In this document: positions 25,351-39,187 of the stretch, in pieces
Layout: every line of letters starts with the position of its first letter
Numbering within the stretch: position 1 is the first letter of the stretch
Assembly: GCA_961205875.1 (NCBI GenBank)
Contig: OY540817.1
Span: forward strand, 13,675,001-13,739,000
Source of the DNA: Sialis fuliginosa
Lineage: Eukaryota > Arthropoda > Insecta > Megaloptera > Sialidae
DNA length: 64,000 bases
Direction: 5' to 3'
Translations under genes and position numbers: made by a program
The notes under the pieces: generated by a model
Told to the model about the DNA's origin: nothing
The model's input: only the letters and a program-made list of their open reading frames with translations
Databases searched by the model: none

Positions 25351-27217
25351 GCTTATATATTTATCATTTGTTTGATGTTTTCGTTAAGGATGTTTATAAA
25401 ATTTATAGTCTCTGAGACACATGTGATCAAACATTAGACGTTTTTTTAATCCATCCGGTATTTACCGAACATAATATTTATGCAGCTGTACAATCATCTT
25501 TCCAATGTGAAAAAAGATGTTATTTCTTGGAAACTGCAGCAGACAGAAATGTATACAAGTGTGTACGTATTGCGTATGTATTTGGGAATTCCCCACGCAT
25601 GTGGAACTCCCGACCTTAGGTATTGCGGTCACGTTTGTTTTGTAGAACGATGCACTGCTTTGGGAATCTTACAGCAGTTAACAGCAGCGAGTTATTTTTG
25701 CATTATCGTTCAGAAATCAAAACAAAACAAACTCAAAACAATTAACTCAACAAGTATATTCAGTATTCTTAACCCTATATGGCACTAATTAATTTTAATT
25801 CAACAATTTATTTGATTTAATCAAGAATACCAGCTTATTTTTTAGAGTAATTATTTATTGTACAAGATATAGAAAAATAAAATAGAATAACAAAACCTTA
25901 AAACTTCCCTTGTTTAGCGTTATGGTTTAAGCCAAAACCTGCAATACATAATTCTATGTTAATCAGATCAGGCGAAATCAAGCAAGAATATGCTTATTTT
26001 TAGGAAGATAGAAATGTAAGCTAGCGGTTTTGGTAAGTTTTATCTGCTAATAATTGCTACAATTTTAACATGCAAAATACATGTTTGTTTGGCCACGTTT
26101 TCGTGTCTTTCCGTCTGTATGCGTTGGCCAAGACTCAACGTGAACATGAGCGTGCGTTATCGTGAGTCAAATTAAAACAACCGTGCGTGAGTACATTTTT
26201 CTCGTGCGTGAGTCTGTGATTATATATTTTTTAATTATTTGATAATTTGACATTAAAAATACAGTATAAAAAATAAATGTCATTTTTAGAAGTACTTTCA
26301 CATAATCAGTATTGCCAACAATATCGGAACACCAAAAAATATTTTAAAATGCATTGTAGCTTGTAGCCATATTTTCTTATTGTTTTGTTTACTATTACTT
26401 GCATTAGAAATGCAGTTTAGAAGAAATAATATAAATATAAAATATACACATAATATATTGCACGTAAAAAATATTCATCTTCATCATTTCCAAATTTAAT
26501 TTACAACAATTACATTAAATCGTGACACGAGCGTGACCCGTCGTGCGTGAGTAAAAAAATAAATAATAAAATTATTAACTGGGAGATTCGCCCGGATTCA
26601 GTAGTTGTCACTCTTCCCGGAACAACTTAACAAAGTATATATAAAATAATACAATTTTAATGTCATTTTAATTTAAATTCCATCAAAAATTTCTAAAAGT
26701 GAAATAAATAAAATTGCTTAGAATGCACCGGAACAAACTGGAACAAAGTTCCGGTTCGTTAAATTACTGATGATATCATTACGCTTCATACGCAATATGT
26801 TTATCAATTTTTTTAAATGCAGTAGCATTAGCATTCTGGTTCGTGAAATTTTCCATTTCGAATTGCATTGTTTTATGATATTAATAAGGTTCCATGTGTT
26901 ATTTTTTCCGAAAGTGTAGCTACTTCCTTTAAACTTCTGGAAAGTTAAATTATTGGTTTGCAAATTTAAATTTTGTAACAAAAACATAATATGGCTTTTT
27001 TATAGTTCGACTTTGTCAAGGTGAATTGTACACCGTCAAACAGATATATGCACGTATATAGATATGTTTGATCAATAAACATTTCATTATATTTATATTT
27101 TCTTTTATATTGTAACTTTATATAATATTATGTATGTATTAATCAATTAGTTGTTTAATAAATATATAGATATGATAATAGGTATATGAAAGATAAAAAC
27201 ATCACGATTAAATGATA

Positions 27218-27335
27218 TAATAGAATATATATGTGTATTTTTAGTAAAAATACACATATATATTCTATTATATATTATAAAAACATTAAAATGCAGTGTA
27301 AAAATTTTTTACACTGCATTTTAATGTTTTTTTTA
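27218..27335. repeat. Two adjacent near-perfect hairpins
   Basis: Hairpin 1 has 26-bp perfect arms (27218-27243 and 27245-27270) around a single central base. Hairpin 2, eight bases later, has 26-bp arms spanning about 27279-27331, reading ...GCAGTGTAAAAA and back. The loops are too small for a canonical microRNA precursor. They could extrude as cruciforms or be the residue of palindromic transposons. Confidence 0.6.
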
Positions 27336-28927
27336 TTATGTTTAATTAATACTAATAGATAAATCTGTTTGCTTTTTGTCTGTACAGTAAAAAAAATTGA
27401 ATCTTTAGATATACTTTACAGGAAATATTGTAAATTTTGTTTCGAATTGAAACTGAACCGATTTTGATGGGGTTTACACTGTTCGCAAGCCAAAGAACCT
27501 AGAGTTAGTTTAAGCTATATGATAATTTTATAAGGAGAGACCCTTATTAGGGAAAATTTACGATTGGAAATAATTAGCATTTATTTTATATCACGGTTTG
27601 TTTTAAATACACTGTATTTCTGTTCTCTGTTTGGTGTAAAACAGTATTTTTTTATAGTTAATTGTATCCTCTTTGACAAAACTTTCCAATTAGAGTGCAG
27701 GGTACTGTAAACATAAACAATTGAATTTAAAATAAGTATAAACGAATTATAGAAAGTGTCTCATATCCAGGTGATATCTTCTTCAGCCTACGTGAATGGC
27801 ATTCAGTATGCAATGAAATATTTGTATTTAATTGTGTGTACAAATAAATAATTAGTTTTAATAAGCAATACAATTATCAAATCAAAATTTGACGGTCTAG
27901 GTTGATTATAAAATAAATAAATAAATAATATGATTAAATTCATTTTCCTCGTTTAACATAATTTAATTCTAATAAATATTTAACATTTCTTTGTTGGTTT
28001 TTAAATTGAATCCAAGGTCAGCAAGAAGGGTAAATATAAAAGAGAAATTTACCTTGAGTTCTTCACGCATGCTTGTTACTAGAGGAAGATATTAAAAAAG
28101 TGGTGTATTTACCTAAATAGTGAAATCTAGAGCAATGGTTTTTAACCTTCCAAGAGATGAACTAAAATATCTGTACTTAAATAATTTTTAGTAGTAGTAG
28201 TTTATACTTAAATATATAGGTACCTACAAATATAATTAATTGCATTTTAATGTATATTTAATTAAGTACTTTTATAAATAAGTAATTTTACAAATACAAA
28301 TGTATCTAATTGGAATTGCAATAATAACATAAATTTAAGTACTGTTACAGAAAGTACTTATGTTTGTATTTAAGTAGATTTTTCTAAAAAGTACTTATAT
28401 TTGTAATCCGATCGGTAATCGTTTTACAATATTATTTCCATTCAAGTAATATAGACGGTATTTACATGGGCGAAGCTGCGAACGAGATCTACATAGTAGT
28501 CTGGCCTAATGATGTAACTTCTAGACTTGATTAGACTTATGAAATAATTTTCTAAATACACATGTTAGCGAATAACTCGTGGAAATAAATGCGTGTGTTT
28601 ATTTTCATTGCAAAATTACACGCGTATTAAAAACACGGATTTTTATACTTATTCTACGTAGCCCGTGTGTACGGAGAAAAATGGACCACAAATTTTAGGA
28701 AAATTCACAATTCCTAAATAAAAATAATTTAGACTTCTTATAAAAATTATAATCTCTTATTTAAAAATTTGTGTTTCATTTTCTGTATTTCAGATTTAAA
28801 AAGAAAAATGTTTTAAATTGGAAAATTAAATATTTTTTGAAGGAAACATTATTTTTCTGAGACATCAAATTTTTATAATATTTATTGTTAGTAAAATAAC
28901 TATTATATACGCATAAAAAAGTTTAAA

Positions 28928-29224
28928 GTCCGGTATTATAAAGGAGCTAACAAAATTTGCAAGTTTGCAAGCACTTTTAAATAGTTCCCTTGAAGTTTCA
29001 TGAAGTGTTTGGCAAGTTTCGCGTACGCGTGTTAGGTGAACACCAACGGTATTATAACAGTGATGAAATAAAAATTATTTTGTACGGTCAGAGTCGCCAA
29101 ATGTGTTATAATAAGTTGAAGTATCACTGCTCTAAATTCCAAAACAAATCCATAGATTCTATCACAGAATTAATACCCCATTTGAAAGTGTTTGCAAGCT
29201 GTTAGCTCCTTTATAATACCGGAC
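28928..29224. mobile_element. Intact MITE with 25-bp perfect terminal inverted repeats
   Basis: The 297-bp element starts GTCCGGTATTATAAAGGAGC and ends with its exact reverse complement; the perfect repeat is 25 bp and similarity continues inward with mismatches. Flanks share only AAA, so the target-site duplication may be 3 bp or eroded. Relatives lie at 10746-11045 and 52335-52550. An open frame through it (28990-29205) is a by-product of its base composition. Confidence 0.8.
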
Positions 29225-32200
29225 AAATGAAAAAAATATTGTCGTTTAAAACAGAGAATGTACTGTTTTCATCCGACAAAACAATATTGTTATTGATAAA
29301 AACAATAAATTATAACAGTTTGTTATAAACAGTAAAGAGAAACAATAATATAGTTGGATTAAGATTAAGGGGCAGTGGGGTAAGTGCAGACCGTTTTTTG
29401 CATAGTTGGATTTTGAACCCATATATTTTCAATCTGTTATATAATTACTTAATATTTTCAGTATCAAATGATTGCGCAGTTATTACTAACTAATTTAAAT
29501 TGAATACGACGCCAATTATCCTTGTATATTTGCATTTTGATAGGATATTATAGAATATATGCATATAGAATATATTGTTTTCGATATATGTACATGAAAT
29601 AAGGATTGTCTTGGCCAAATGCAATTTTTTTTTGTGTATAGATATTTTCTAATAACTTTTTACCTCTCAACGTCCACCAAACACAGGGCCGCCTCAAACA
29701 TTTTAGCGCCCAAATATTGAACGACCTTGAGAAAAATAAACCATCAAAAAAATGTGTTGTTTAAAATAAGACGCGGATCTAGGTTTACAATTTGGGGGAG
29801 GGGGATCATGGACTGTGACATGGACAAAAAAATCACTTTAGTAAATTTAATAAACATTTTCTATTTAATTTACCTTAATTTTTAAGGTTTGGGGAGGGGG
29901 TCATGACTCCCATAGATCCGCGCTTGCTTAATTAAATTATAAAATACTTATCTACAAATGGATGAGTCATTTAATACTGGTTTTAGTAATTTAATTACAA
30001 ACCTATCAAAAATAAAATACATATGTGTAGGATTTAGATAATTTATTCTTATAATATTTACTTTCTGCAATTTCGTTTGTAATATTATTTACATTTTTAT
30101 CAAAAATAGAATAGTTAAAAAAAAATTGAAACATTTATAAATTGAATATATTATTTTTTATTTAAAAGTGCAATGATTACACAAGATTTAAATAATTCAT
30201 ACACATTAATATGCACATATTATGTTAAAATTATTTCCGTAAATAAAAAACAAAACAAAAGATTTAAATTATTCAAATGATTAGATATTAGCAACCGAAT
30301 GATATCTGAAATATTTAACAGATGTAACTTTCAAATATGTAAAATGTAGTAATAGTTTATTATCAATTAGCAACTTAAAATTTCACGAGATTTTTCACTA
30401 GATGTTTCCTCATCTTAAGAGGAAAAACAAATACATAATTATTTTTGTGTATCAATAACTTTTCTTGGAATATATTTTTTTTATTTATTACAGTGTAAAC
30501 ATTTTACCGTAGTAAAAATAAAAAATTTATAAGCCCATATTTTATATGAAGAACATATTTCTTACTTCTTGGATACGATTAAAATCAAATGATTGATGAA
30601 TTACTTCTAATCTTTGAATTGTTTGGTATCCAATTTAATAAACTTTGTACTTAAAAGGTAATATCATTTAAATTGCGGTTAGGAAATTTTTATAAAAATC
30701 ATAATTCCTTAAAAGTTCATATATTAAGTTTTTTTCTAGTGAAATGCGCCTATTCATGAATCACCATCAATTATTATTTAATTATTTGTTTTCAAGTTCC
30801 ACACAAACTGTATACATTATAAAACATTTTTTAAATTACATTTAGATATATGTATTAAAAGAAAACTATTGTACAAAAAATGTATAAAGGACCTCGCACC
30901 CAGTCAATAGAATTTGTTTCGTGACCAACTTTGCTGAAACTGTAGTATGTTATTCATTATAGCTTTCTGATCAAAAGTCTCAATCGACACAAGGTCCAAA
31001 AATCAATGGTTTTCGAGATATTGAGCTTTAAAAGGTTAGTTTTTAGCTTTTTACATGTATGCAAGCGAATGATGAAATCGGGTTTACTATCTTAATATAC
31101 ATGTAAGGCAGGGCCGTAACTACACGGTCGGGGGCCCCAGGGCAAGAAGTGCGATTGATTCTGGGTTGCGCTAAGAGTGGGCACTAATTGTGTCGCTTAT
31201 AGATTATAAAGAATGGCTGATTTTAAGTATAGACATACTCTATCTTGACTTATGTGAACCAAATTTTACACATTACTATAATACAAAATATCTCTATGAC
31301 TATGGGTATCACGAATTTTTATTAAATTTTATTTTAGTGCCACTACTTGGAAAGGTTTTAAAACCTCTGGTTTAACATGATATCGGAAAATTATACCCTA
31401 CAAAATAAAATATATGTACAACAAAAACATATGTATGTTTATCAAACACATATGTAAGTATTTGTACTAGATATTTTATATTTAAGTTACTTTAATTATT
31501 AATTATTATCTACAATAAAAAACACTAGATATTGATTTGAACATTTATAAAATTGATTTCTAATATTACCTATATGGATACCATTATCTTTTAGAAAACC
31601 CATAGTTTGATAGCATTATAATATTTTAATGAGAAGAAAATGTGAAAAATAACAATATCAATTGCATGTAATTAATAAAATATCATATGTAATAAATAAT
31701 ATTATACATAAATATACATATGTATATCATATAGTATTGTTTATCAGTGCTTAAATATTTGGAGTAGGATCTGAACTTAACAACAGTAGAAACGGAGAGT
31801 TAAATATTTGAAAAGTTTTCGCTTTTGAATTTTGATCGATTCAAATACATAGGTAAAAGTTTATATTGGAGGCAAATAATCTACATCCGGCTACGTATAC
31901 AACGCGAGTTAAATACTACGCATTACTTTAATTTCACAATAATAATAATTACACCACTGCATTTTGCAAATGCAGATCAGCTGATTGCGTGTACTTTTGT
32001 CTATTAAGTACGATTTTCTCCTACTGCCGGTCGTTCACTGCGGTAACAGACATGTTTACTTTCGTACACCTTATCAAAACATAAAAGTGAAAGAGATAAG
32101 GATCGCTTTCGTTTTCGTTTGACCAACAGTTTTGCGGCTGTTTTAACATTGTGATGTACCCCGTGCAATCCGCTGATCGGATTCGGCGTTGAAATATTTG

Positions 32201-32559
32201 CTCGAGAAAGTGACAAGCCGCGCGTTACGTATTCGTACCAAAATCACGGTGCACTGCATTGGGTTGGTCATACAAATATTAGAGAATTGAACAAAGAAGA
32301 CAAAATGTAGATAATATGGTCAACGTAGGGAATGTATGCGGCCCAAGCTGCAAAGAACTATGAAACATATACTTAAAAAGTATATGTACATAATTAGATA
32401 CATATTTGTAATTTCGATTTTTTTTATTCTCGGTAAAGAAAAAAAATCGTGTAACTTTAGACTAAAACCAACTCGCGGAAAAATCTATCTACGTAGATCA
32501 AATTAGATCTTTTTTTCAAAATTCATATCGTTGTTTATCAGAGATTTACGTCGACTGTT

Positions 32560-32780
32560 ATTTATAAATTAATTTTGAAAGAAAAATAGATCTATGCAGA
32601 TTGAATTGTGTATAGGTAGGTACGTTGATCTAAAATTAATTCGTCCATTTTTATTTCTTAGATCTACGTAAGTCTATATAGATCTATAGTAATCGATATA
32701 GATCTAAGAAATAAAGATGGGCGAATTAAATTTTAGATCATCGTATATCAAATAAGATCTGCAAAAATCTATTTTTTCTG
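32560..32780. repeat. Foldback region rich in AGATCT
   Basis: A two-layered inverted repeat is centred near 32690. The inner arms (about 32625-32664 and 32700-32745) pair for ~42 bp with a few mismatches, and the outer arms share an AAATAGAT...TGCAGAT pattern. AGATCT occurs about seven times between 32505 and 32795. It is probably a degenerate palindromic transposon. Confidence 0.5.
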
Positions 32781-35225
32781 GTATTCGATGCAGATCTCAT
32801 ATAAACTCTCCCTATTTCCCATAGGCACCCTCTTGGATTCAATAATTCAAATATTATCTATAACACAGAATAATCCACACAAAAAAATCATAAATAATAC
32901 ACGTGCAATATAAGCTTACAAAGAAATAGTTTAGTGTCTCCCTGTTGGTGGGGGGCCCCAACAATTGCCCTTTTGCCTATAGGATAACGCGCACCTGTAA
33001 AAAAAAACTACAATCAATAATGTATTCATCATGAATTAATGAGTGGTATAATGATATTAATAATAATAAGTTATTGAATAACAACTATATGCATACACTT
33101 TGTATTGTAACATGAAGTCAGGAATTATTTTACGATTAATGTTTTTTTTACAAATAGGTATACCTACATATTAATATGACGTCATCGTGTTAATTATATT
33201 TTATCACAATAGTATTGTTCATTTTAGCCATTCGTAAACCAAAACAACTTATTCCATAAAACTTTATGCTCAAAATAATTGTAGGTTCCTCTTTCAGTTA
33301 TACATATTTTATTATTGGCTCACATACCGGAACTATTTCAGTACAGCCAAATTTATGATACCGTGATAGATGTACTAGCGACACACACAGCGTGACGGCA
33401 GAACGGACATACACGAAGCATGCGTATGCCAATCGCCTTGTAGTCAATCGTTGGTAGGAGAAGAGAAAGTGTTGGAACGTTGAAAACTGCTTGTGTGTGT
33501 TCAGTATGTGAGGAATAATATGGAGTAGAAACAAGTGTGCCGATAACAAATACCAACACATTTAAATTACCACAGGTATTTATTCAATTCAAAAATATAT
33601 CAGTACGATCCATTTTAAAACTATCGCTCTTTTTAAGGTTATGTAAAATATTTTATGTGTCAAATGATTTTTGATTGTTGGAGTAATTGTTTAATATTTG
33701 CAACAATTGATGTTTAATTTGAATTATTTTGTAAATATTTATCATGTAATGATACCTGACACAAAATGTTATTTCTATAAATATTATCTCTGCGAATGTA
33801 ATGCGTGAATGCATTTTAAGATGTATGTTATTAAAAAGAGCGCTAGCATTTGAATTAAGGTAAAATGTGATAGTTTCACGGTCTTTGATCATGAAACAAT
33901 CGATTTGGGGATAAACCAGTATTTTTGCATTTATATGTGATGAAACCAACTGCTTCAAGCTAAAATATTGTGTAAGATTAAAAAAGGATTTATGTCAATG
34001 CCAATTTGTATAGAAAAAGTACATTTATTAATGATATTGGAGCATTTACCGAAAAACTGCAGTGCTCAGATGAAATTATAAATTAATTAAAATCAACTTT
34101 TTACTACTTTGAATTTTAAATGACAACAGTGAATGTGCTAAAACAATGTAAGTCATTTAATTTTTTTAATTATTATTTTTTTATTAAAGTTTTGGCATTA
34201 GGGTGAACCCCGTACAGCCACGACTGTTTAAATTATTTAATTTGTTATTACCTAGTATTAAAATTTACTTTCATATTTTTTATGAATAATACTTATTACT
34301 ATTCTACTGAAACTGAATGAAATGTTTATAACATTATACCTACCTACTTACTTTAAATTTATAGGTATAAACGGAAATAAAATCTAGCTACAAAACTGGT
34401 AAAACTGTTGCTTTCAAATACATATGAATAGAAATTATTGTGTAATATTTTTTTGTAGGCAAAAGATGGCATACTACCGAGTAGAAAATAAATGTATGCA
34501 TGATTTAATCTGTCAGTCTGTCATTAATATTCTGAAATGTTTTTCCGCATATTGTGCGTAATCTTAACATTCGTGATTTTTTTTTAAATAACAGTTCATC
34601 CGAAAACATTTACCTGTGATATTTTCCTGCCTATTGTGTAACTATCAGTACCTTTGAAATCATTTTTATTTATAGATAGGTACCTAATCAAAACTTATAT
34701 AAAACATTTATGTTATTTCTATTTTTTTCTCATTTTCTACTTAATTTTATTCAAATAGCAAAGGTTAAATGATTAGATTATTTTCCAATTTAAAGAAAAA
34801 TGATAACTACTTTTTTCTCCTTTTATCAAAATTTTGCCGTTGAATGATAAAACAAAACAATTTGGTAAATTAATAAAATTACAAAACAGTCTATAAAAAA
34901 ACTCTTTTGTACCATTTATTTTGTTCTTACAGTTAGATACAACAAAACGATAAGCTATTTTTTATACTTATTTGTATTTATATAAAAAAATATATAAATT
35001 CACTACCTATGGCCAAATCTATTTCTGTTTTGAAAAACGTCAATGTAAATAAAAATAGTTCATACTTGTTACTTACTAGTTTCTTGAAAGTTTATCGTAT
35101 CTAAATCTTTTTACATTTTGTGATATATTTGCAAAAATCTTCTTAATTAAAAATAAAAAACTTGTTTTTATTTTTATTTAAATGAAAATGTTGGCTTTTG
35201 GGCATAAATCAAGATAACACCACAC

Positions 35226-35453
35226 CAGGGGCGGACTTTGGCTTAAGCAGACTAGGCAGTTTCCTAGTCTGCTTAGGCCTATAGATGGGAGCCCGGATTT
35301 TCAAAAGTGGAAACGAGAAAATAAGTCGGCAGATATTAATGCGGACAATATTTTAATTAAATTCACTAAAAATATTTTAGATTTACTTTTTTTTTAAACG
35401 GGGCTCGCAATGAGAACCTTGCTTAGGGCCCTATTTTCTTTAGTCCACCCCTG
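35226..35453. mobile_element. MITE with CAGGGGCGGACT termini
   Basis: It begins CAGGGGCGGACT and ends AGTCCACCCCTG, a hAT-like pair of terminal inverted repeats with one mismatch in 12. A 15-bp palindromic motif (CAGACTAGG...CCTAGTCTG) follows the left end. The flanking octamers do not match, so a target duplication is not supported. Confidence 0.55.
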
Positions 35454-36693
35454 GATATAGAAGAATTAGAAACCTAGTGTGGAATCAAAAAGATACGACA
35501 CATGTATTAAATAATGTGTAAAAAATTCGACATAAAATGATGTTATTTCTAAACTAATATCATACTTTTTTATTTATTGGTATAACGATAATTTATATTC
35601 CAATTTTTGGTGATAAAATAGTGACAGATTATTTTAGTTACTAAAAATACTTGAGACCTTCGGTTTAGTGGATCAGCACATTGCTTTCTAAGAATTTTTA
35701 TATTTAAATTCATATCACGACCATTTTCAGTGTTTGATAGAACCAACATATTCTTATCAATTTATATTTTTTAGCGTATCTTATCAATTAATTTTTATTA
35801 CATAGAAAATAATCAAAATATAATCGATTGTTTGACATTTAATTACAATGAAGGTCTTTTAAAGGTTTTCCGAAAATTTTAATTCTAAATCTCCTTATCT
35901 AAAATCTTACGACTCCCGTACTCCTTATATGGAAATCATTTATCGATCACATTTTTTTAAATTTTACGGTCTCACTACAATTATGCTCACCCCTTGATTT
36001 TTCAATTTAATATTGCATTTTTAATTGTATTTATTGTATTTTCTTCTTCTTCCTCTTTTTCTACGATCACTTGACTAGTATTAATTACATTTCTACGTAG
36101 GCATTATTTTTGTATTTCAGTATATCTAAGGGAATCAGTAAATGGAGATAATAGTTCAGATACTGATACTTGGAAATATTTAGTTTTTCATGTAAATACG
36201 GATTGTACTGCGCTTCAAAATATTCATATGTTATTATTTAATTATCTTGGTTTAATTGGCAAACTAAACTTTAAAAAACGCTAGTTTAGGGATATTCGGT
36301 TATATAAGATACACCATCTACTCAATTAGTTCATTAAATCATAGATTGTATTATTGTACTACTCTTGGCTAAACGTTTGCAGTATTGGGTAAAACAGGGC
36401 TTCTCTGTTTTGCCCATTTTTGCTGAGGATATTCGTACAGAAACATAAATATGTTTTTTTTTTTTATTTATATGGGTTTACATAGTCCTACAGCCCATCG
36501 ACTAACTAGTGTAAACAACACCGGGTTGTCTACACTTGTTAATATGTATCTAACTGAAAAAACCATCTGAATTTTTTGTAGCTCCCTCATAAAGAATTTC
36601 CGGACTATTAATTAATTAAGATTTGAGATTTTAATTTGAGATTTTAATTGAGATTTGAGGATTAAAACTTTTTATTATAAATTATACTTTTTT

Positions 36694-37424
36694 GCTTCCT
36701 CGCAATATCGAAGATACGAGAAGCTATGTGATCGTTTCAGATTGAGACAAAAAAAATGTTCTCCGATTTCAGAATTTTAAATTGATTTATCCGTTTCACG
36801 TCAACGCAAACACTTTTCGTTCCGTGTCTGTCTGTCTGTCCGTGTGTCCGTCCGTCTGTCCCTTGAATCCTTGTCACACGCATAACTGAACCGATATTAT
36901 TGAAACTTGGTCAGATGGTTTAGTCTGGCTTGAGTACGGTCCCATTTCAAAATCATCAAAATCGTATGTAAGGGGGAGAGGTGACACCCCAAACTTTTTA
37001 TGTTTTCAAGATATCTCAAGAACGACACATGTTACGTGAAAATTTTATAGAATATTTTTGGTAGAGCATTAAATTTCCTATAATAAGGGTCTACAACGTT
37101 TGTTGTAAAATATTCCCTTACAAAGATTGATCTCAATTTATTTTAAAAATTCGTGTTTTGTTTTTCTAAATTATATTAAATGTCATTTTGACGTTTTAAA
37201 TGTCATTTTGACATTTGCATAGATATTGAAATTTCCAAAAAATTAAAAATATAGGAAAAAATATTCAGATGCGTTTTAAGAAAAATTTCGAACTAATATT
37301 TTTTAATAAAATTGTATAAAAATTAAATGGTTAACCAATTCCAGGCAATTTATATAAACACTATCGGTTTTTATTTAAATTGTTGAATAATTAACTACCT
37401 TTGGTGAATTTAGCACGAGGAAGC
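36694..37424. mobile_element. Family B dispersed element, fullest copy
   Basis: The ~730-bp element is bounded by GCTTCCTCG (36694-36702) and CGAGGAAGC (37416-37424). It includes a microsatellite-like TGTC/CCGT run at about 36825-36860. Related segments occur at 7855-8000, 16483-16722 and 51379-51990. No transposase frame is present. The DNA flanking its right end (GCCAAGTAAATACACAG read in reverse) is also related to sequence just after family A copy 2. Confidence 0.65.
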
Positions 37425-39037
37425 ACTGTGTATTTACTTGGCAGATGTTTTTTTAAATAATATATCTATTGGCATTTTATTTATTGATCTACGATTATAG
37501 TTCCGGAGATATAAGCTTCTAAAGTGCTGCATTCGTGCTCCCGAAGGTTACCTTCTATTTTATTTTGATTTAGAAATGATATTTGTTATTAATGATATGA
37601 AATAATTACAATTAAATTTCCAATATTTTTTGTTCATAAAAAATATATTTTTCTGATATATTGATATTTTGATCTCTTTATATAAAATATATATTTTTGT
37701 TATCTTTTAATAATTCTGTGAATGTAAGTTTTATGTTAAGAACTGCTATTTTTATTCATAATAAGAAACGATATCAATTCCTCACAAAATGTATATATAT
37801 TTACTATTAAGTAATTTCGTAGAACGTATTCACAGATGATCGATTTCTTAGAATAAAGAAGCATTCTATATGTATAACATAACACTACTTGCAATTAGTT
37901 TTTTTTTCGTAGAACGATTTGGCATATTTATCTTGTAGATAGAGATACATTACTGGTGCATTGTTTTTAATTTATTTTTAGAGATGTATGATGCGATAAG
38001 AAAAACCCGATGCAATGATTTAATTTTGACCCCCTCCCCTCTTCGCGCTAAGTTGGAGTGGGGGGTACTAGTGCCTTTAATAACGTGATCTAAACGTTCG
38101 TAAAAAACTATGTCTTTTCATTCGTGTTTAAAAGATCGACCTGTAACATTTGGTGTAACGATTTGAAATTTTTTAGTGTAGTTTTTTTGTGAAAAAATGT
38201 AAGATTTGTGATTAATTTAATTAAGTATTTATTTTTTAAGTTTTGATATATGTATATTATATAATTTTATTTTTAAATTATTCGCTGCATTTTTTTTATT
38301 TATTTAATTTTGCCGGTATATTTTAAATGTTGAAAAGTAAAAAACAGTAAATGCATAAACATGTTAAATATCAATCGACATTGAAAATATATGGAAATAA
38401 ATTATTACATATCCTGTTATTTGTATATATAATGATATTTAAAAATTGTTGTTTTGAATTCAAATTTCAAAATATGTACCTATTTTATTTGATCAGTAAA
38501 TATATATATTTTGATAACTAACTTTGTGAATCATCTAAATTTTATTTTACCTTTGTTGATAAAAATGTTGAAATCGTACTTTTAATAAAAAAGTTATTTC
38601 GGTTTAAAATTAAAAACTCTTTCTACGAGGTGTCGAACATTTTTTTTATCTTCATCTTTATCCTAGGTTAAATTCTTTAAATCAGAACATGCATTTTTTA
38701 TGATTTTGATTTTTGGTATAAACTATAATACTATTGTAGTATCTGTACTATGTTATGCACTTATATATCAGCCCCAAAAAATATCCATTTTTGAGTTTAT
38801 TAATGCAGTTTCTTTCAAAATGAAGTTTACATCATTTCAGAAAATAGTTTATTTGATTTACATCACAATTTAAAAAATAAACATACTGCAGAACAATAAT
38901 CAGTATCAGATTTACCAATTGGCTTTAAACCCCGCAATTATGTAGGTAGCGAGTTAAAAATGTACCATACTCCCTTAAGGGTTGGGGGGGGGGGGTATTT
39001 TACTGAGGAGTCTTTAATTATTTATGGGAACTTAACA

Positions 39038-39121
39038 CCCCTTACACACTAGCGACTTTTAGTATGTAAAAATAAATGTACGCGATGGTAGCGCTACTAA
39101 AAGTCGCTAGTGTGTAAGGGG
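39038..39121. mobile_element. 84-bp palindromic mini-element just upstream of HMG-CoA reductase
   Basis: Perfect 27-bp arms (39038-39064 and 39095-39121, CCCCTTACACACTAGCGACT... inward) enclose a 30-bp loop. It ends 84 bp before the splice acceptor of the HMG-CoA reductase coding exon, so it lies in the presumed 5' UTR intron, near the branch-point region. Confidence 0.7.
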
Positions 39122-39187
39122 TCTAAAGGCCCGCAATACCAAAAAAACGATTGACATATTTTTGAATTAATTATAATTGTTATTAAC

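Noticed and set aside
25480..25788. 102-codon open frame
   Set aside because: No recognisable domain, no splice partners, no clear promoter; it lies in a repeat-rich gene desert and reads like chance.
31109..33000. Possible large element between CAGGGCCGTAACTAC (31111) and a GGGGGCCCC-rich end near 32950
   Set aside because: The two ends are not convincing inverted repeats and the interior contains unrelated foldback sequence.
33298..33958. Minus-strand open frames of 68-101 codons
   Set aside because: Overlapping frames in the same GC-richer patch and its AT-rich flank, with no domain and no supporting exon structure.
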